This document shows, in pieces, positions 44,160 to 55,584 of a DNA stretch of 64,000 bases. The notes below the pieces were generated by a model. It saw only the letters and a program-made list of their open reading frames with translations. It did no database searches and had not been told where the DNA came from. This DNA is from Yponomeuta sedellus (Eukaryota; Arthropoda; Insecta; Lepidoptera; Yponomeutidae), in NCBI GenBank assembly GCA_934045075.1, contig OW203726.1, forward strand, positions 6,209,535 through 6,273,534, written 5' to 3'. Position 1 is the first letter of the stretch. Each line of letters opens with the position of its first letter. Both the position numbers and the translations under genes were made by a program.

Positions 44160-44345
44160 TTAACCCAATGACTACCAATTAGAGGTAATGGGTTTCGATT
44201 CCCATTAAAGGCCTCCTTGATTTGTACCAGGCTTCAGTCTGGGTGTGTTTCCATGTTTGCAATGTACTTATCTGGTTACCATAGCACAGTGTGTCCCAGT
44301 TTGAGGCCAGGACAAGTGATGGACTTTACCGAGAATTTCATTCTT
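44160..44345 (+). repeat. SINE S3 (plus), unit 1
   Basis: Decayed head with B-box gggtttcgattcccattaaa, then gtaccaggcttcagtctggg, gtttccatgtttgcaatgta, taccatagcacagtgtgtcc and ggccaggacaagtgatgga. It lies about 0.9 kb from, and opposite to, the minus S3 copy. Unit 2 copy at 49048-49233. Confidence 0.55.
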
Positions 44346-44769
44346 TACATTTTCCGAGTCTACATGATTTTCCTAGTCTGTGATTTCTTTGACTGATTAC
44401 TGTAGCATGGTAAGCAAGTTTGAGTCCTTAGTGTCTTGTGGCTTGGACTGCGTCTCAATAAGATAAGATAACAGTTTATTTTTAATATGAAAACTCTTTC
44501 TCTCTTTCTATCTCTGTTTTTTATAGTAGACGCGTAGTAGTTTGTCTATGTCTGCACTACCCATAGATAGAACTTCCAGACAAACTTAGATGTTATATAA
44601 ACAAACCAAGCAGACACTTCCCATTCCCTCGCCCAAAGTTCCGAGTCTAAGGCTGCGTAGAACTTTTCCATCTAGTTCCTATCATGTTCACAATAAGACA
44701 TCAGACAGGGTTCCAGCTAAAATGTGCAATAAATGAATGAATTAATTGATTAATTATTCATTAATTAAT

Positions 44770-44870
44770 GAACGAACAAACAAACAAACAAACAAACAAA
44801 CAAACAAACAAACAAACAAACGAACGAACGAACGAACGAACGAACGATCGAACGAATGAATGAATGAGCA
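44770..44870. repeat. AAAC/GAAC/GAAT microsatellite, unit 1
   Basis: About 12 aaac repeats, then about 7 cgaa repeats, then tgaa repeats. Chance ORFs encoding FVCL repeats arise on the minus strand. The unit 2 copy (49658-49782) is about six repeats longer. Confidence 0.85.
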
Positions 44871-44897
44871 AATGTAATAAAATTTACAAATAAATAA

Positions 44898-45110
44898 AAT
44901 ATACATGCAGCCACATACATGCTTCTGGCCCCGCTAGGATACCCTGTGTCATGGGAATCAGAAACAGCGACATCACAAGCATGTAAACATCCAAGATCTG
45001 TGGTTTTTTTTTTATTATACGATAGGGCCCGGGTTCGAAGCTGGGGAGCTTCGAATCCGGGCCATATGGTATGGTAGGTATATGCGCTACCAAGTGCGCC
45101 ACAGAGGTCG
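44898..45110 (-). repeat. SINE S2 (minus) with hairpin head, unit 1
   Basis: Inverted S2 body (cttctggccccgctaggata, gaaacagcgacatcacaagc, catccaagatctg), then a head in which the B-box is duplicated as a palindrome: gggcccgggttcgaagct, gggg, agcttcgaatccgggcc. Ends tgcgccacagaggtc. Unit 2 copy at 49810-50021. Confidence 0.65.
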
Positions 45111-45188
45111 TCGGGCAATAGCCTAAGCGGCTGATATTTTTACGAGTTAAGTAAAAAATGTGCAATTCCAAAAGACACGTAATGTCTA

Positions 45189-45516
45189 CACTATTTTTAT
45201 TTTTAAAGCACTAACCCGTGCTAAGGAACAAATTTAAAAACCTATTTAGAGGCTAAAAATTTCACCCATGCCGGGATTCGAACCCGCAACCTCTGGCTAT
45301 CCGTACCAGCACTGGCTGTAAGTAATGCAATTTGCTTAAGTCAGATGTCGCTGCCTGTACGTAATACAGAGAATATTGTAAAGAGGTTCGAAATTTCACT
45401 GATGCCGTGAGTCGCCCATTGGCTCAATTGGTAGAGCGCTGGTACGGATAGCCAGAGGTTGCGGGTTCGAATCCCGGCATGGGTGAAATTTTTAGCCTCT
45501 AAATAGGTTTTTAAAC
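45189..45516. repeat. T305 tRNA-like repeat, foldback, unit 1
   Basis: Minus-oriented outer half (45189-45311, inverted B-box gggattcgaacccgc) faces a plus-oriented unit with flank gatgtcgctgcctgtacgta, tRNA-like part gcccattggctcaattggta ... cgggttcgaatcccgg (45415-45487) and tail. Unit 2 copy at 50098-50427. Confidence 0.7.
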
Positions 45517-45654
45517 GTAATGTCTATTTAATACAGTTCTATTTGTAAGAACCGAGTATCGATTTTCTTACTTGTTTCAGAAATTATGTATTTTAAAATA
45601 ACCTTGTGTGTAATTTATTATATGATAATTTATACTTCGTTATACACGAAATTT

Positions 45655-45870
45655 TAACAAGGGAGCTTATCTCTCCAAGAGATCTCTTCCAGAGTCATTT
45701 ATTTCTTTAAGGTCGAATTAAAATTTCTGGCTCAACTAATTGATGTAGTGTAGCGTTGCAGCGCTACACTTAAAAGAGAGTGGGCATAGCTCAGCGCGCA
45801 AGCGATTTGTCCGGACCGTGGCAAGTGGCAAACCGTGGTCTATGTTTACCCCCCTAGGAAACAGACGTGA
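45655..45870. repeat. LINE/SINE scraps in unit 1
   Basis: 45659-45715 is an inverted ctggaagagatctcttggag-type Bm1-like block. 45808-45870 (accgtggcaagtggcaaacc, ctaggaaacagacgtgagt) is an eroded 3' end of LINE family V (compare 20060-20120). Confidence 0.4.
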
Positions 45871-46443
45871 GTTTATGTAGGTATGTAACTTACCGCGTAG
45901 CCTAAACTACAGAAAATTCAATGTCAATTTCTTTAAGTATGTGCAGTACATACTTATTTTTTTTTCTCATCTTAATGTTTCCGTAGCATCTGACCGCCAT
46001 GAAGGTTGTTGCGGTAACATTATGAACGTATGACTCAATCTCATTGAAATTTAATGCGAATGCGCAGTCACTGTAGCTTTATTAAAGAATTTCAACAAAA
46101 TTATGGCATAACGCCAGTTTCTGCATTGAGAGTTTCAATAAGTAAATAGTTCTTCTGTCTCGTTCTTATCTGAGAAATCTGAAGGGAAATAATTTTAAAT
46201 AGATTAATACTAATAATTAGATTAAATTAGATTAGACTAACGAAGCGCTCGAGGCCGAGTGGAACCGAGTCATTGAAATCACTCACTAGGGTTAAGCAAC
46301 AACATACGCGGCGAGGACTGGGACTACCGCTAGTTGCAGTTTTTACGAGCTTCCGTGCTTCGCAAGGCACGCTAAGCCATGTCAGCGGCCTCGCGGGCGA
46401 CTTGATAACTTTTGACAGTATAACGCGCCACTGTTTTACAATC

Positions 46444-46550
46444 TATCACCAACCCGGACTTGGCTCCCGTGGTGGAATATGGCCCAACCTTGCTGCGATG
46501 CAGCTGGAGACCCGTGCCCCAGCAATGGGGATATAGAAGGGTTGATACTC
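46444..46550 (+). repeat. Dispersed repeat R, unit 1
   Basis: caccaacccggacttggctc, ccgtggtggaatatggccca, tgctgcgatgcagctggaga and ccccagcaatggggatata. Unit 2 copy at 51355-51461. Confidence 0.55.
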
Positions 46551-46809
46551 TTTATAGCACCCCATAACTTGTCTTTTCTTACTTAATTCAAAGAACTGTG
46601 ATTTGACACCTCCAGCCAGATGTTTAGATCAAATTGTACCAGAAGAAATAATTACATCTCTCGCGAAAAAGATTGAATCGTGCGAAGCGCCGAGTTAAGT
46701 TGCACGCATTATACCAATGCAATGCGATTGGTCACTCTAGACTACCGATACTGTGAATAAAACTACCATTACCGGACTAATACGGCTCTATTGAACAATG
46801 CATTTTAAA

Positions 46810-49800
46810 GACATAGCACTAGCGAGATAGTATTCTGTAACCATAGTTTTAGAAACGAACGAGAGAACGCATATCTTCCATGTCTGGGACGGAAAATAAC
46901 GTTACAGTGGCACAAACAATAGCGATAGAAAATCCACAATTATGTATTCGTAATTTGCTTTTATCTGTGGCAAATTGGCAGCTGTCACCTGTATAAGGCG
47001 CAAAGTTATTTTGCACGAAGTCATTGTAGCACACGGAATATCGGCTGCCCTATCACTAACTTATTGTATCTTCATTCTGCGCCATTCTGTCCATTTCCCG
47101 ATATCTCGCGGCTGATATTGAAATCGTCCATGGAAGTCGTGACAGGGAAAGTCAAAGCAGTCTTTGTGTGCGCCGAAGACGCCTCAATAACAAATAATGC
47201 CGCCCTGAGGCTGTACCGGCTGTTCAGGGGTTCTCAAAGTTCTCAAGGTTCTCAAGTTTTGTATTTGCTAGTTTTTAGCCATACTAAACACATGCCGAGC
47301 CACCCTTAGCCAGGTTATGAAACGCTCCGTTCAGTCACAAGGCTGAATGACCTTTAGCCCTTGAATCGCCGCCGGAGATGCCGCCGCCTAATGAACGTCC
47401 TAGGTAGTTAGTTCGACGGCTAGTTTTACCAGTTAGTGGCGACGTGTCCATTATTATTGATGGGGAAAATAGGTTCTTGAGTGAAGACCACGAATTGGTA
47501 AACGTAGATTGCTGGTAGCAACTGGATGAAGATAACCGATGACGGAAAGTAGTGGTGTTGGGGGAGGCCTATTTCCAACAGTAATGAGTGGGCAGGAACT
47601 TTCCGTCATAAGGTTGTCTGGAAGAAATCAATACAATCGCCAATTGTACTCTGTATCTTTTACATGTTTTATAATATGTGCTCTGGTTTTCAATGAAAAA
47701 TATGCTTATCTAATAGGCTGATTGATTGATATACCCACTGATGTAGCGAGCTCGGGAATATTGCCAATATGACCAAGGAGGAATGTCATATCAGAAAGAC
47801 TTCTCCCGCTGTTAGAATGGGTTCTTGACTTTAATAATTTAAATATAAATAAATAACTTCATTTATTGGATATCTTACTGTGCATTTATTTTTTTATTAA
47901 GTGTGACATGGTTTGTAACTATTTTATTTTGTATTGACATTTTTATCTTAATAAACAATTCGGTCCTAATAACTTCAACATACCATCACTTGACCTGCTC
48001 CCAAACTAGGATACCCTGTACTATGGTAACCAGGCAAGGAGGTTACAAACACACCTAAACTGAGACCACTCATACAAATGTACAACGTCCCCCTCGATTC
48101 CCACTTGAAGCCACAACCTTTGTCTTGGTAACCAAGCGCCTTAACGGCTGGACCAACGAGGCAATTATTGTAGACAGGTTTATACTTTTAAAATTAACAT
48201 TGTAGAAATATTTTATTGACATTATTAACTCACTATAGTATTTTCTAACGTTAACACGAGCACTAGACATAATTAAAACTGTTTTTATGCTCGTTTATTA
48301 CATTTTTACAATTTTCCGACGGTTCGGCACTTTTTCAGGTGCCGTGGTCTCGGATGACTGAGGTGACAGGCGCCTTTTAGAAAGCATTAACGGCTAGTTT
48401 ACTACCCTCGGCAAAAATTACAAAAGATAATAAAATTATGCAGTCACGTTCCAAAATAGGCAAACCAATTATTTTATATAAAGTCAACAATATTGATTAT
48501 TAGTAATTGAAGTTACAATTAAATTTATAAACTAATTATTTTACATGAACTTAAAAATACTGATTATTAATTGAAATTAAAATTTTAACTCTACAGTCAC
48601 ACTTCTAGCAAGGGGGTCTCAATGCACTTAAGCACTGGTTCCCATGCTACCGGTATGTTCCACCCACGATCTCTATTTAGGCACCTGAAAAAGTGCCGAA
48701 ACGTCGGAAAATTGTAAAAATTTAATAAACGAGCATAAATGCGTATAAAAACAGTTTCAATTATTATTAACTCACTGTTTGGGAACCGCGCATTAGTTGA
48801 CGAAAGTTTTACCGTGAGGCGCGGAGAACAGAGAATCGTTAATGTTATGGTTATGTTATGCCTGTGGGTTGTATATTTTTATAGATTATTATAGGTCTGA
48901 ACTTTCGACCTTTGCATAATAATAATTTCACCTAGAGTAACTGATTAAGTTTATTGGAACCTCTGACAGAATACACAGTACTTGTCTATTCTGTCAGAGG
49001 TGACCAAAACAATTTTGTCCAAATAATGTTTGACTGCTTAATCGTTATTAACCCAATGACTACCAATTAGAGGTAATGGGTTTCGATTCCCATTAAAGGC
49101 CTCCTTGATTTGTACCAGGCTTCAGTCTGGGTGTGTTTCCATGTTTGCAATGTACTTATCTGGTTACCATAGCACAGTGTGTCCCAGTTTGAGGCCAGGA
49201 CAAGTGATGGACTTTACCGAGAATTTCATTCTTTACATTTTCCGAGTCTACATGATTTTCCTAGTCTGTGATTTCTTTGACTGATTACTGTAGCATGGTA
49301 AGCAAGTTTGAGTCCTTAGTGTCTTGTGGCTTGGACTGCGTCTCAATAAGATAAGATAACAGTTTATTTTTAATATGAAAACTCTTTCTCTCTTTCTATC
49401 TCTGTTTTTTATAGTAGACGCGTAGTAGTTTGTCTATGTCTGCACTACCCATAGATAGAACTTCCAGACAAACTTAGATGTTATAAACAAACCAAGCAGA
49501 CACTTCCCATTCCCTCGCCCAAAGTTCCGAGTCTAAGGCTGCGTAGAACTTTTCCATCTAGTTCCTATCATGTTCACAATAAGACATCAGACAGGGTTCC
49601 AGCTAAAATGTGCAATAAATGAATGAATTAATTGATTAATTATTCATTAATTAATGAACGAACAAACAAACAAACAAACAAACAAACAAACAAACAAACA
49701 AACAAACAAACAAACAAACAAACAAACAAACGAACGAACGAACGAACGAACGAACGATCGAACGAATGAATGAATGAGCAAATGTAATAAAATTTACAAA

Positions 49801-51718
49801 TAAATAAAATATACATGCAGCCACATACATTGCTTCTGGCCCCGCTAGGATACCCTGTGTCATGGGAATCAGAAACAGCGACATCACAAGCATGTAAACA
49901 TCCAAGATCTGTGGTTTTTTTTTTATTATACGATAGGGCCCGGGTTCGAAGCTGGGGAGCTTCGAATCCGGGCCCTATGGTATGGTAGGTATATGCGCTA
50001 CCAAGTGCGCCACAGAGGTCGTCGGGCAATAGCCTAAGCGGCTGATATTTTTACGAGTTAAGTAAAAAATGTGCAATTCCAAAAGACACGTAATGTCTAC
50101 ACTATTTTTATTTTTAAAGCACTAACCCGTGCTAAGGAACAAATTTAAAAACCTATTTAGAGGCTAAAAATTTCACCCATGCCGGGATTCGAACCCGCAA
50201 CCTCTGGCTATCCGTACCAGCACTGGCTGTAAGTAATGCAATTTGCTTAAGTCAGATGTCGCTGCCTGTACGTAATACAGAGAATATTGTAAAGAGGTTC
50301 GAAATTTCACTGATGCCGTGAGTCGCCCATTGGCTCAATTGGTAGAGCGCTGGTACGGATAGCCAGAGGTTGCGGGTTCGAATCCCGGCATGGGTGAAAT
50401 TTTTAGCCTCTAAATAGGTTTTTAAACGTAATGTCTATTTAATACAGTTCTATTTGTAAGAACCGAGTATCGATTTTCTTACTTGTTTCAGAAATTATGT
50501 ATTTTAAAATAACCTTGTGTGTAATTTATTATATGATAATTTATACTTCGTTATACACGAAATTTTAACAAGGGAGCTTATCTCTCCAAGAGATCTCTTC
50601 CAGAGTCATTTATTTCTTTAAGGTCGAATTAAAATTTCTGGCTCAACTAATTGATGTAGTGTAGCGTTGCAGCGCTACACTTAAAAGAGAGTGGGCATAG
50701 CTCAGCGCGCAAGCGATTTGTCCGGACCGTGGCAAGTGGCAAACCGTGGTCTATGTTTACCCCCCTAGGAAACAGACGTGAGTTTATGTAGGTATGTAAC
50801 TTACCGCGTAGCCTAAACTACAGAAAATTCAATGTCAATTTCTTTAAGTATGTGCAGTACATACTTATTTTTTTTTCTCATCTTAATGTTTCCGTAGCAT
50901 CTGACCGCCATGAAGGTTGTTGCGGTAACATTATGAACGTATGACTCAATCTCATTGAAATTTAATGCGAATGCGCAGTCACTGTAGCTTTATTAAAGAA
51001 TTTCAACAAAATTATGGCATAACGCCAGTTTCTGCATTGAGAGTTTCAATAAGTAAATAGTTCTTCTGTCTCGTTCTTATCTGAGAAATCTGAAGGGAAA
51101 TAATTTTAAATAGATTAATACTAATAATTAGATTAAATTAGATTAGACTAACGAAGCGCTCGAGGCCGAGTGGAACCGAGTCATTGAAATCACTCACTAG
51201 GGTTAAGCAACAACATACGCGGCGAGGACTGGGACTACCGCTAGTTGCAGTTTTTACGAGCTTCCGTGCTTCGCAAGGCACGCTAAGCCATGTCAGCGGC
51301 CTCGCGGGCGACTTGATAACTTTTGACAGTATAACGCGCCACTGTTTTACAATCTATCACCAACCCGGACTTGGCTCCCGTGGTGGAATATGGCCCAACC
51401 TTGCTGCGATGCAGCTGGAGACCCGTGCCCCAGCAATGGGGATATAGAAGGGTTGATACTCTTTATAGCACCCCATAACTTGTCTTTTCTTACTTAATTC
51501 AAAGAACTGTGATTTGACACCTCCAGCCAGATGTTTAGATCAAATTGTACCAGAAGAAATAATTACATCTCTCGCGAAAAAGATTGAATCGTGCGAAGCG
51601 CCGAGTTAAGTTGCACGCATTATACCAATGCAATGCGATTGGTCACTCTAGACTACCGATACTGTGAATAAAACTACCATTACCGGACTAATACGGCTCT
51701 ATTGAACAATGCATTTTA
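46810..51718. repeat. Tandem duplication, unit 2 (4.9 kb)
   Basis: Direct repeat of 41922-46809. It carries the same nested SINEs, foldback element (48276-48757), microsatellite (49658-49782), inverted S2 (49810-50021), T305 foldback (50098-50427) and R block (51355-51461). For the two point differences in the S2 copy, unit 2 keeps the family sequence (acattgcttctgg) and the longer palindrome (gggccctat), so unit 1 is the derived one at those sites. Confidence 0.95.
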
Positions 51719-52086
51719 GAGACTCGCCTCCCAGCCCAGTTCTACTTCAGTTTGGCGGTCTGAACACCTACACTGTATACAATTTTTATACTTATTGTTT
51801 TCAACAACAATAACAGAAAAAGCGAGAGTCAAACTAACAGCTACCTTTTTTCAAAGGTTCAGCGGTGGTTTTACAACAATAAAACGTCGAAAAAAGCCGG
51901 TTGTAAAAAATGGCATTGTTCTTAGACCGTTAAAGTCTTTGGACGAAGGAGGTCAAGCAGACATAAACCTGCATGTACTTGTAGGATACGTGGCCAGTGT
52001 ACTGGTCAGGTTGCCAGGATGCCTTATATAATGCACAGTCTAAAAAAAACTTTGCGTCCACGTAATGAGATGATTTATACAGCCTG
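51719..52086. other. Unique sequence right of the duplication
   Basis: Starts gactcgcctcccagcccagt, where unit 1 continues into unit 2. A 78-codon ORF (51795-52031, basic middle part) has no recognised motif and no splice context. Confidence 0.35.
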
Positions 52087-52133
52087 TATAGTTTATACAG
52101 CCTGTATAGTTTATACAGGCTGTATAAACTATA
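52087..52133. repeat. 22-bp perfect palindrome beside a direct repeat
   Basis: Arms tatagtttatacagcctgta(ta) and its complement are separated by only gtt. The left arm region also repeats directly (tttatacagcctgtatag at 52073 and 52092). Confidence 0.75.
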
Positions 52134-52149
52134 CACAGCAACAGCCTCG

Positions 52150-52260
52150 AATAGCACATTCACTCACATTAGATGGGTGAAGAGACCACTCGGGAGTTGC
52201 AGAGCCTGGGGCATTATGTTTAAATGAAGTAGGCTTGCCCAGCACCTACAGTCTACGGCA
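52150..52260 (-). repeat. SINE S1b fragment (minus)
   Basis: Inverted S1b: cactcacattagatgggtga, agagaccactcgggagttgc, gcctggggcattatg, gtaggcttgcccagcaccta. Only the middle of the body is present. Confidence 0.55.
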
Positions 52261-52629
52261 CATCTACTTGTACACGCTAGCTGTGCAATCTAATCAGTTC
52301 CCCTAAGGGCGACTTTGCAACAAAAATTGACATGCGCTGCCGAAGGTACCGTTGCGAAGGATTATAAAATTTGATGAGGCTCTAAACTTAAGAGTTAAAT
52401 AGGTAGTACTTGATTATATTCTGAATGTAATTTTCTTTTCCCGAGTTCTCTAGACTCCTGGTTGCTTATGTAAGATTTTAATTATTGTTTTGAACACGTT
52501 TTCAGTTACTTTACGAGTGTTGGCAAAGCCAAGAAGATTAGATTTTTCCTTAAAAGAACCACCACAGAGACTAGATTGTCATCAAGCGGTGTTAATTACA
52601 AACGATACTCTGGCTGTTCTATTGGTTAA

Positions 52630-52715
52630 TTCGTAGAGTGAGTGATTGGTTGGGCAGACAGTATGGCCTAACTTTCCTGCGATGCAGAAAGAGACACGTG
52701 CCCCAGCACTTTTTT
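52630..52715 (+). repeat. Dispersed repeat R, partial
   Basis: ggttgggcagacagtatggc, ctaactttcctgcgatgcag and acacgtgccccagcac, followed by a T-rich run. Confidence 0.45.
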
Positions 52716-52734
52716 TTTATTTTTTTTTTTTTAC

Positions 52735-52968
52735 AAAAACAAAAAACCTTATTCAATTACACAATTACGCCAAACTGCAAAGCAGTTTGTTGGCGAAGCG
52801 CTCTATCTCTGTATATAGCTAACTTATTTAATACCTATATTATTTGTATACATAAACAACATAATACATATTACTGATTCGTCTCAAGTACTTTATTTAT
52901 TATTATTACGTTTTCTATGTGTTTTCCTGGCACAATAAAGAATACTCTTATCTTACATAGGTGTAGTT
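52735..52968. repeat. LINE 3' untranslated / tail region
   Basis: AT-rich with a gcacaataaagaatactctt(atctta) tail-like motif next to the LINE coding remnant at 52969. It may be the 3' end of that minus-strand element or of another LINE. Confidence 0.35.
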
Positions 52969-53373
52969 TTATTTTATCATTAGTTCTTTAAGTTTATATT
53001 TAAGCGTGGCTTTACATACTTTGGTTTCATCAAGCAAAAGAGGATAGCTATTACAAATTCTAGGTGTCAAATAATCTCTTGTTCGTTCTCCATAGTAATT
53101 ATTTGCAGGCGGTTGTATTAACTTATGTTTACTAATTGTTCTTGTAAAGTGACTGTGCATTATTGGGAATTAATGATTTTCTGTATAATATGACTCTATT
53201 GCTATTAAATATTTTACTTTAGTATGAACTGGAATAATTTTACAGGCTTCAAATAGCTTATTATAATCGTCTTTATATTTAATATTTAAATTTTAAACTG
53301 GGGACATACAACGGTTGACATCGATTCTGTGACCATTAAGTTTGCCTTGGTACTTTTTAATATGTTTCCACAG
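52969..53373 (-). pseudogene. Non-LTR retrotransposon protein C-terminal remnant
   Basis: Minus-strand blocks read LWKHIKKYQGKLNGHRIDVN, then (after frame loss) KDDYNKLFEACKIIPVHTKV, KYLIAIESYYTENH and a stop, then HSHFTRTISKHKLIQPPANN and YYGERTRDYLTPRICNSYPL up to KLKELMIK and stop. The YGERTxxYLTPRIxNSLP block is typical of the C-terminal end of insect LINE ORF2 proteins after the reverse transcriptase. One frameshift and one stop show decay; the clade is not resolved. Confidence 0.5.
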
Positions 53374-53884
53374 TGAAATAAAGAATAATAATAATTTGAC
53401 GTCTAGACCAAATAGCACGTTCATCCACAAAGGTTCCCCATCCCTGCCATATTTGGTCAAAGATTAACAAATTAATGCACGAAGATAAAACATCATGCGG
53501 TCTTCCGCTTGACGACGAAAACGACGATGTTAGGCTACTCTTTTTCTGTCGCAACTTGTCTCCAGCACCGTACCAAGTATCTTTATGTAGTCCGTGCCAG
53601 CACCATAATAGTACGGTGTTATTTAACCTTACACTTACGACTCGCGTTATATATTTGCGAACAATGACGCAATTACAGAGCCCGGGAACATGCTAAAGGT
53701 CAGTGCAAATATTGTAATTATCGTGCGCCGACGTTTTTGTCTAGGAGAGCGTGACAGAGGAGCTAATGATGGAAAAATGGCAGATGTCAACTTGCTGATG
53801 AGCGGAATGTTTTAGCTATCAAGCGGCAGCGATGCGGATATCCCTCTCTAGTACCATTCAGTAATTAAATAATTCGATTGATAT
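53374..53884. other. Unrecognised stretch
   Basis: Opposing ORFs at 53357-53554 (-) and 53475-53696 (+) overlap. The plus frame has a CxxC...CxxC-like pattern (FFCRN...CSPCQHH) but no splice context. Possibly an eroded transposon; left open. Confidence 0.3.
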
Positions 53885-54115
53885 CAACCCTTGTAAGTCC
53901 CCAGTGCTGGAGCACGTGTCTCTTTCTGCATCGCAGGAAAGTAAGGCCATACTGTCTGCCCAACCAGTCACTCACTCTACGTATTAACCAAGACCCGTGC
54001 CCCAGTAGTGGGGATATGTCCCCACTGCTAGGGCACGGTTCTCTTGCTGCATTGCAGGAAGGTTAGGCCATACTCCCCCATGGGGGTTAAGTCCGGGTTG
54101 GTGGAGGATTGTAAG
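53885..54115. repeat. Repeat R fragments in opposite orientation
   Basis: An inverted R copy (53895-53975: gtccccagtgctggagcacg, ctgcatcgcaggaaagtaag) is followed by a short plus piece (gacccgtgccccagtagtgg) and another inverted copy (54017-54110: ccccactgctagggcacggt, ctgcattgcaggaaggttag, ggttaagtccgggttggtgg). Confidence 0.5.
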
Positions 54116-54119
54116 ACAG

Positions 54120-54335
54120 TGGCGGGTCTTACTGTCAGAAATTATCAAGCCACCCATACGGCCTCTGACATGGCTTAACGACTGTCATTACATGACAGTT
54201 GCAATAAATTATTAATATTTGATATTTTGAAAAGCAACTCGGACTTGGCCCCCATGGTGGAGTATGGCCTAATCTTCCTGCGATGCAGGAAGAGACCCAT
54301 GCCCCAGCAGTGGGGATATACAAGGTTTGATATCG
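54120..54335. repeat. Repeat R extension and plus copy
   Basis: 54125-54208 (gaaattatcaagccacccat, ctgacatggcttaacgactg) belongs with the inverted copy and recurs at 60755-60835. 54235-54330 is a plus R copy (cggacttggcccccatggtg, cttcctgcgatgcaggaaga, ccccagcagtggggatatac). Confidence 0.5.
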
Positions 54336-54801
54336 ATTTCGAAAAGCATAACACTGAGAAAAAAACTTTTAAAATAAAAGTGGTTCTATAACGCTAACTG
54401 TAATTAGAGTGTTTCTTTAATTATGCGTTCAATAACGACTATGCAGATGCAAAAACAATAAATTATGTTAGCGTCATCAGTTAGAGAACTGTAGAAAATA
54501 AAAAATATTTTTTTCTCTATTTTCTATTTAAATAACTAAATAAAAGAACGAACAAAGAAAAGACACAAAAACAGACAAATAAAACTACTTATCGGATTCG
54601 AACTATAGACTTTTTGTTCCAAAGACTTCCGATTTCCCAATCGAGCTTTAAAAGCGATAGTTGCCAAATAACCTTTCCATTTTAATGACATTACGTCGCA
54701 TTTTCTTATGCCCGAAAACACAACAAAAACTATGCCATTACCGCAATTACTAAAACGAGCTTTACCAAAAATTTATCCTATCTAGGTCAAGTTTTTTTAT
54801 G

Positions 54802-54892
54802 TCAAGACTAGGAAAATAAATGAACAATTAAACATCTTAAATGGATGTTTCTATTTAAGTTGTTTAATTGTTCATTTATTTTCTTAGTGTTG
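54802..54892. repeat. AT-rich foldback, about 42-bp arms
   Basis: gtcaagactaggaaaataaa ... aacatcttaaat pairs with atttaagttgtttaattgtt ... ttttcttagtgttgac around a loop of about 9 nt, with a few mismatches. It may be a small MITE. Confidence 0.6.
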
Positions 54893-55324
54893 ACAACTAA
54901 ATAAATGGTATCAACTTAAACACATTCTGAGAGTCAAAGAGTTGGTGGCCAGAAGGTATACTTTGTGCAGTTTTGTGGTAACTTCCGCTTGTGGCTTCCG
55001 CTACCGCTTAACGCTCGCTACGCTAACAAAGCCGCAAGCTTAATTACGCTCGTGTTACACTGAGTAGACGATAGCTTATCTCTGGGAATATATTAAGAGA
55101 TCAAATGGAAAGCGAACGACTGCGATTTTTCCGTCAGATAGAGCTGTTTTTCTCGGGTTAAAGTAAGGAAGATAGAGGAATCTATGTCTTATCTGCACTT
55201 AACTCACGAACGGTTTGTTTATTGGGTTAATGCTACTTTTTTATTATAACTCCATTTAGATTGGCTGATTACGACTTCATCAACTATTGTCTTTCTTAGT
55301 ATTTTTTATGATCGTCGATGCTTA

Positions 55325-55503
55325 CCGGGGGGTGGGTAGCAGCGCCCCCTACAGTACAATTCCACCGAACTACGATCCCCAACCCGCATGCCCAGCGTGG
55401 GGACTATGGGCATTACCCCCTATGATAGCACAACGTGGCGCTCTTTAGGGGAGGGCTATGTCCAGTAGTGGACTAGTATAGCCTGACGACGACGACGACG
55501 ATG
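55325..55503 (+). repeat. RTE-derived composite repeat with GAC tail
   Basis: Second copy of 30125-30312: accggggggtgggtagcagc, gatccccaacccgcatgccc, ggcgctctttaggggagggc, tatgtccagtagtggactag and a gacgacgacgacgacga tail. Confidence 0.65.
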
Positions 55504-55584
55504 CTTACTTATACTTCAACTTTTAATCAGTCTTTTCGCGATAGTTTATAATTGATTTATATACTTTTATTAGAATGACAGGAT

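Larger units (their letters stand above)
41922..46809. repeat. Tandem duplication, unit 1 (4.9 kb)
   Basis: Starts gacatagcactagcgagata and ends ...caatgcatttta aa. It repeats in direct orientation at 46810-51718, immediately adjacent. Differences seen by eye: an extra TA here near 44595, about six fewer AAAC-type repeats in the microsatellite, one missing T at 44919 (acatgcttc), and A at 45064 where the other copy has C. The net length offset (4888 at the left, 4911 at the right) is fully explained by these. Confidence 0.95.

Noticed and set aside
44765..45171. Minus-strand ORFs with FVCL repeats (also 49640-50029)
   Set aside because: They read through an AAAC/GAAC microsatellite and a SINE; artefact.
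45415..45487. Possible tRNA gene in the T305 repeat (also 50326, 57565, 61704 and minus copies)
   Set aside because: The fold has a mismatched outer T-arm pair and C instead of U before the anticodon, and every copy lies in the same repeat with identical flanks. I treat them as tRNA-derived repeats.
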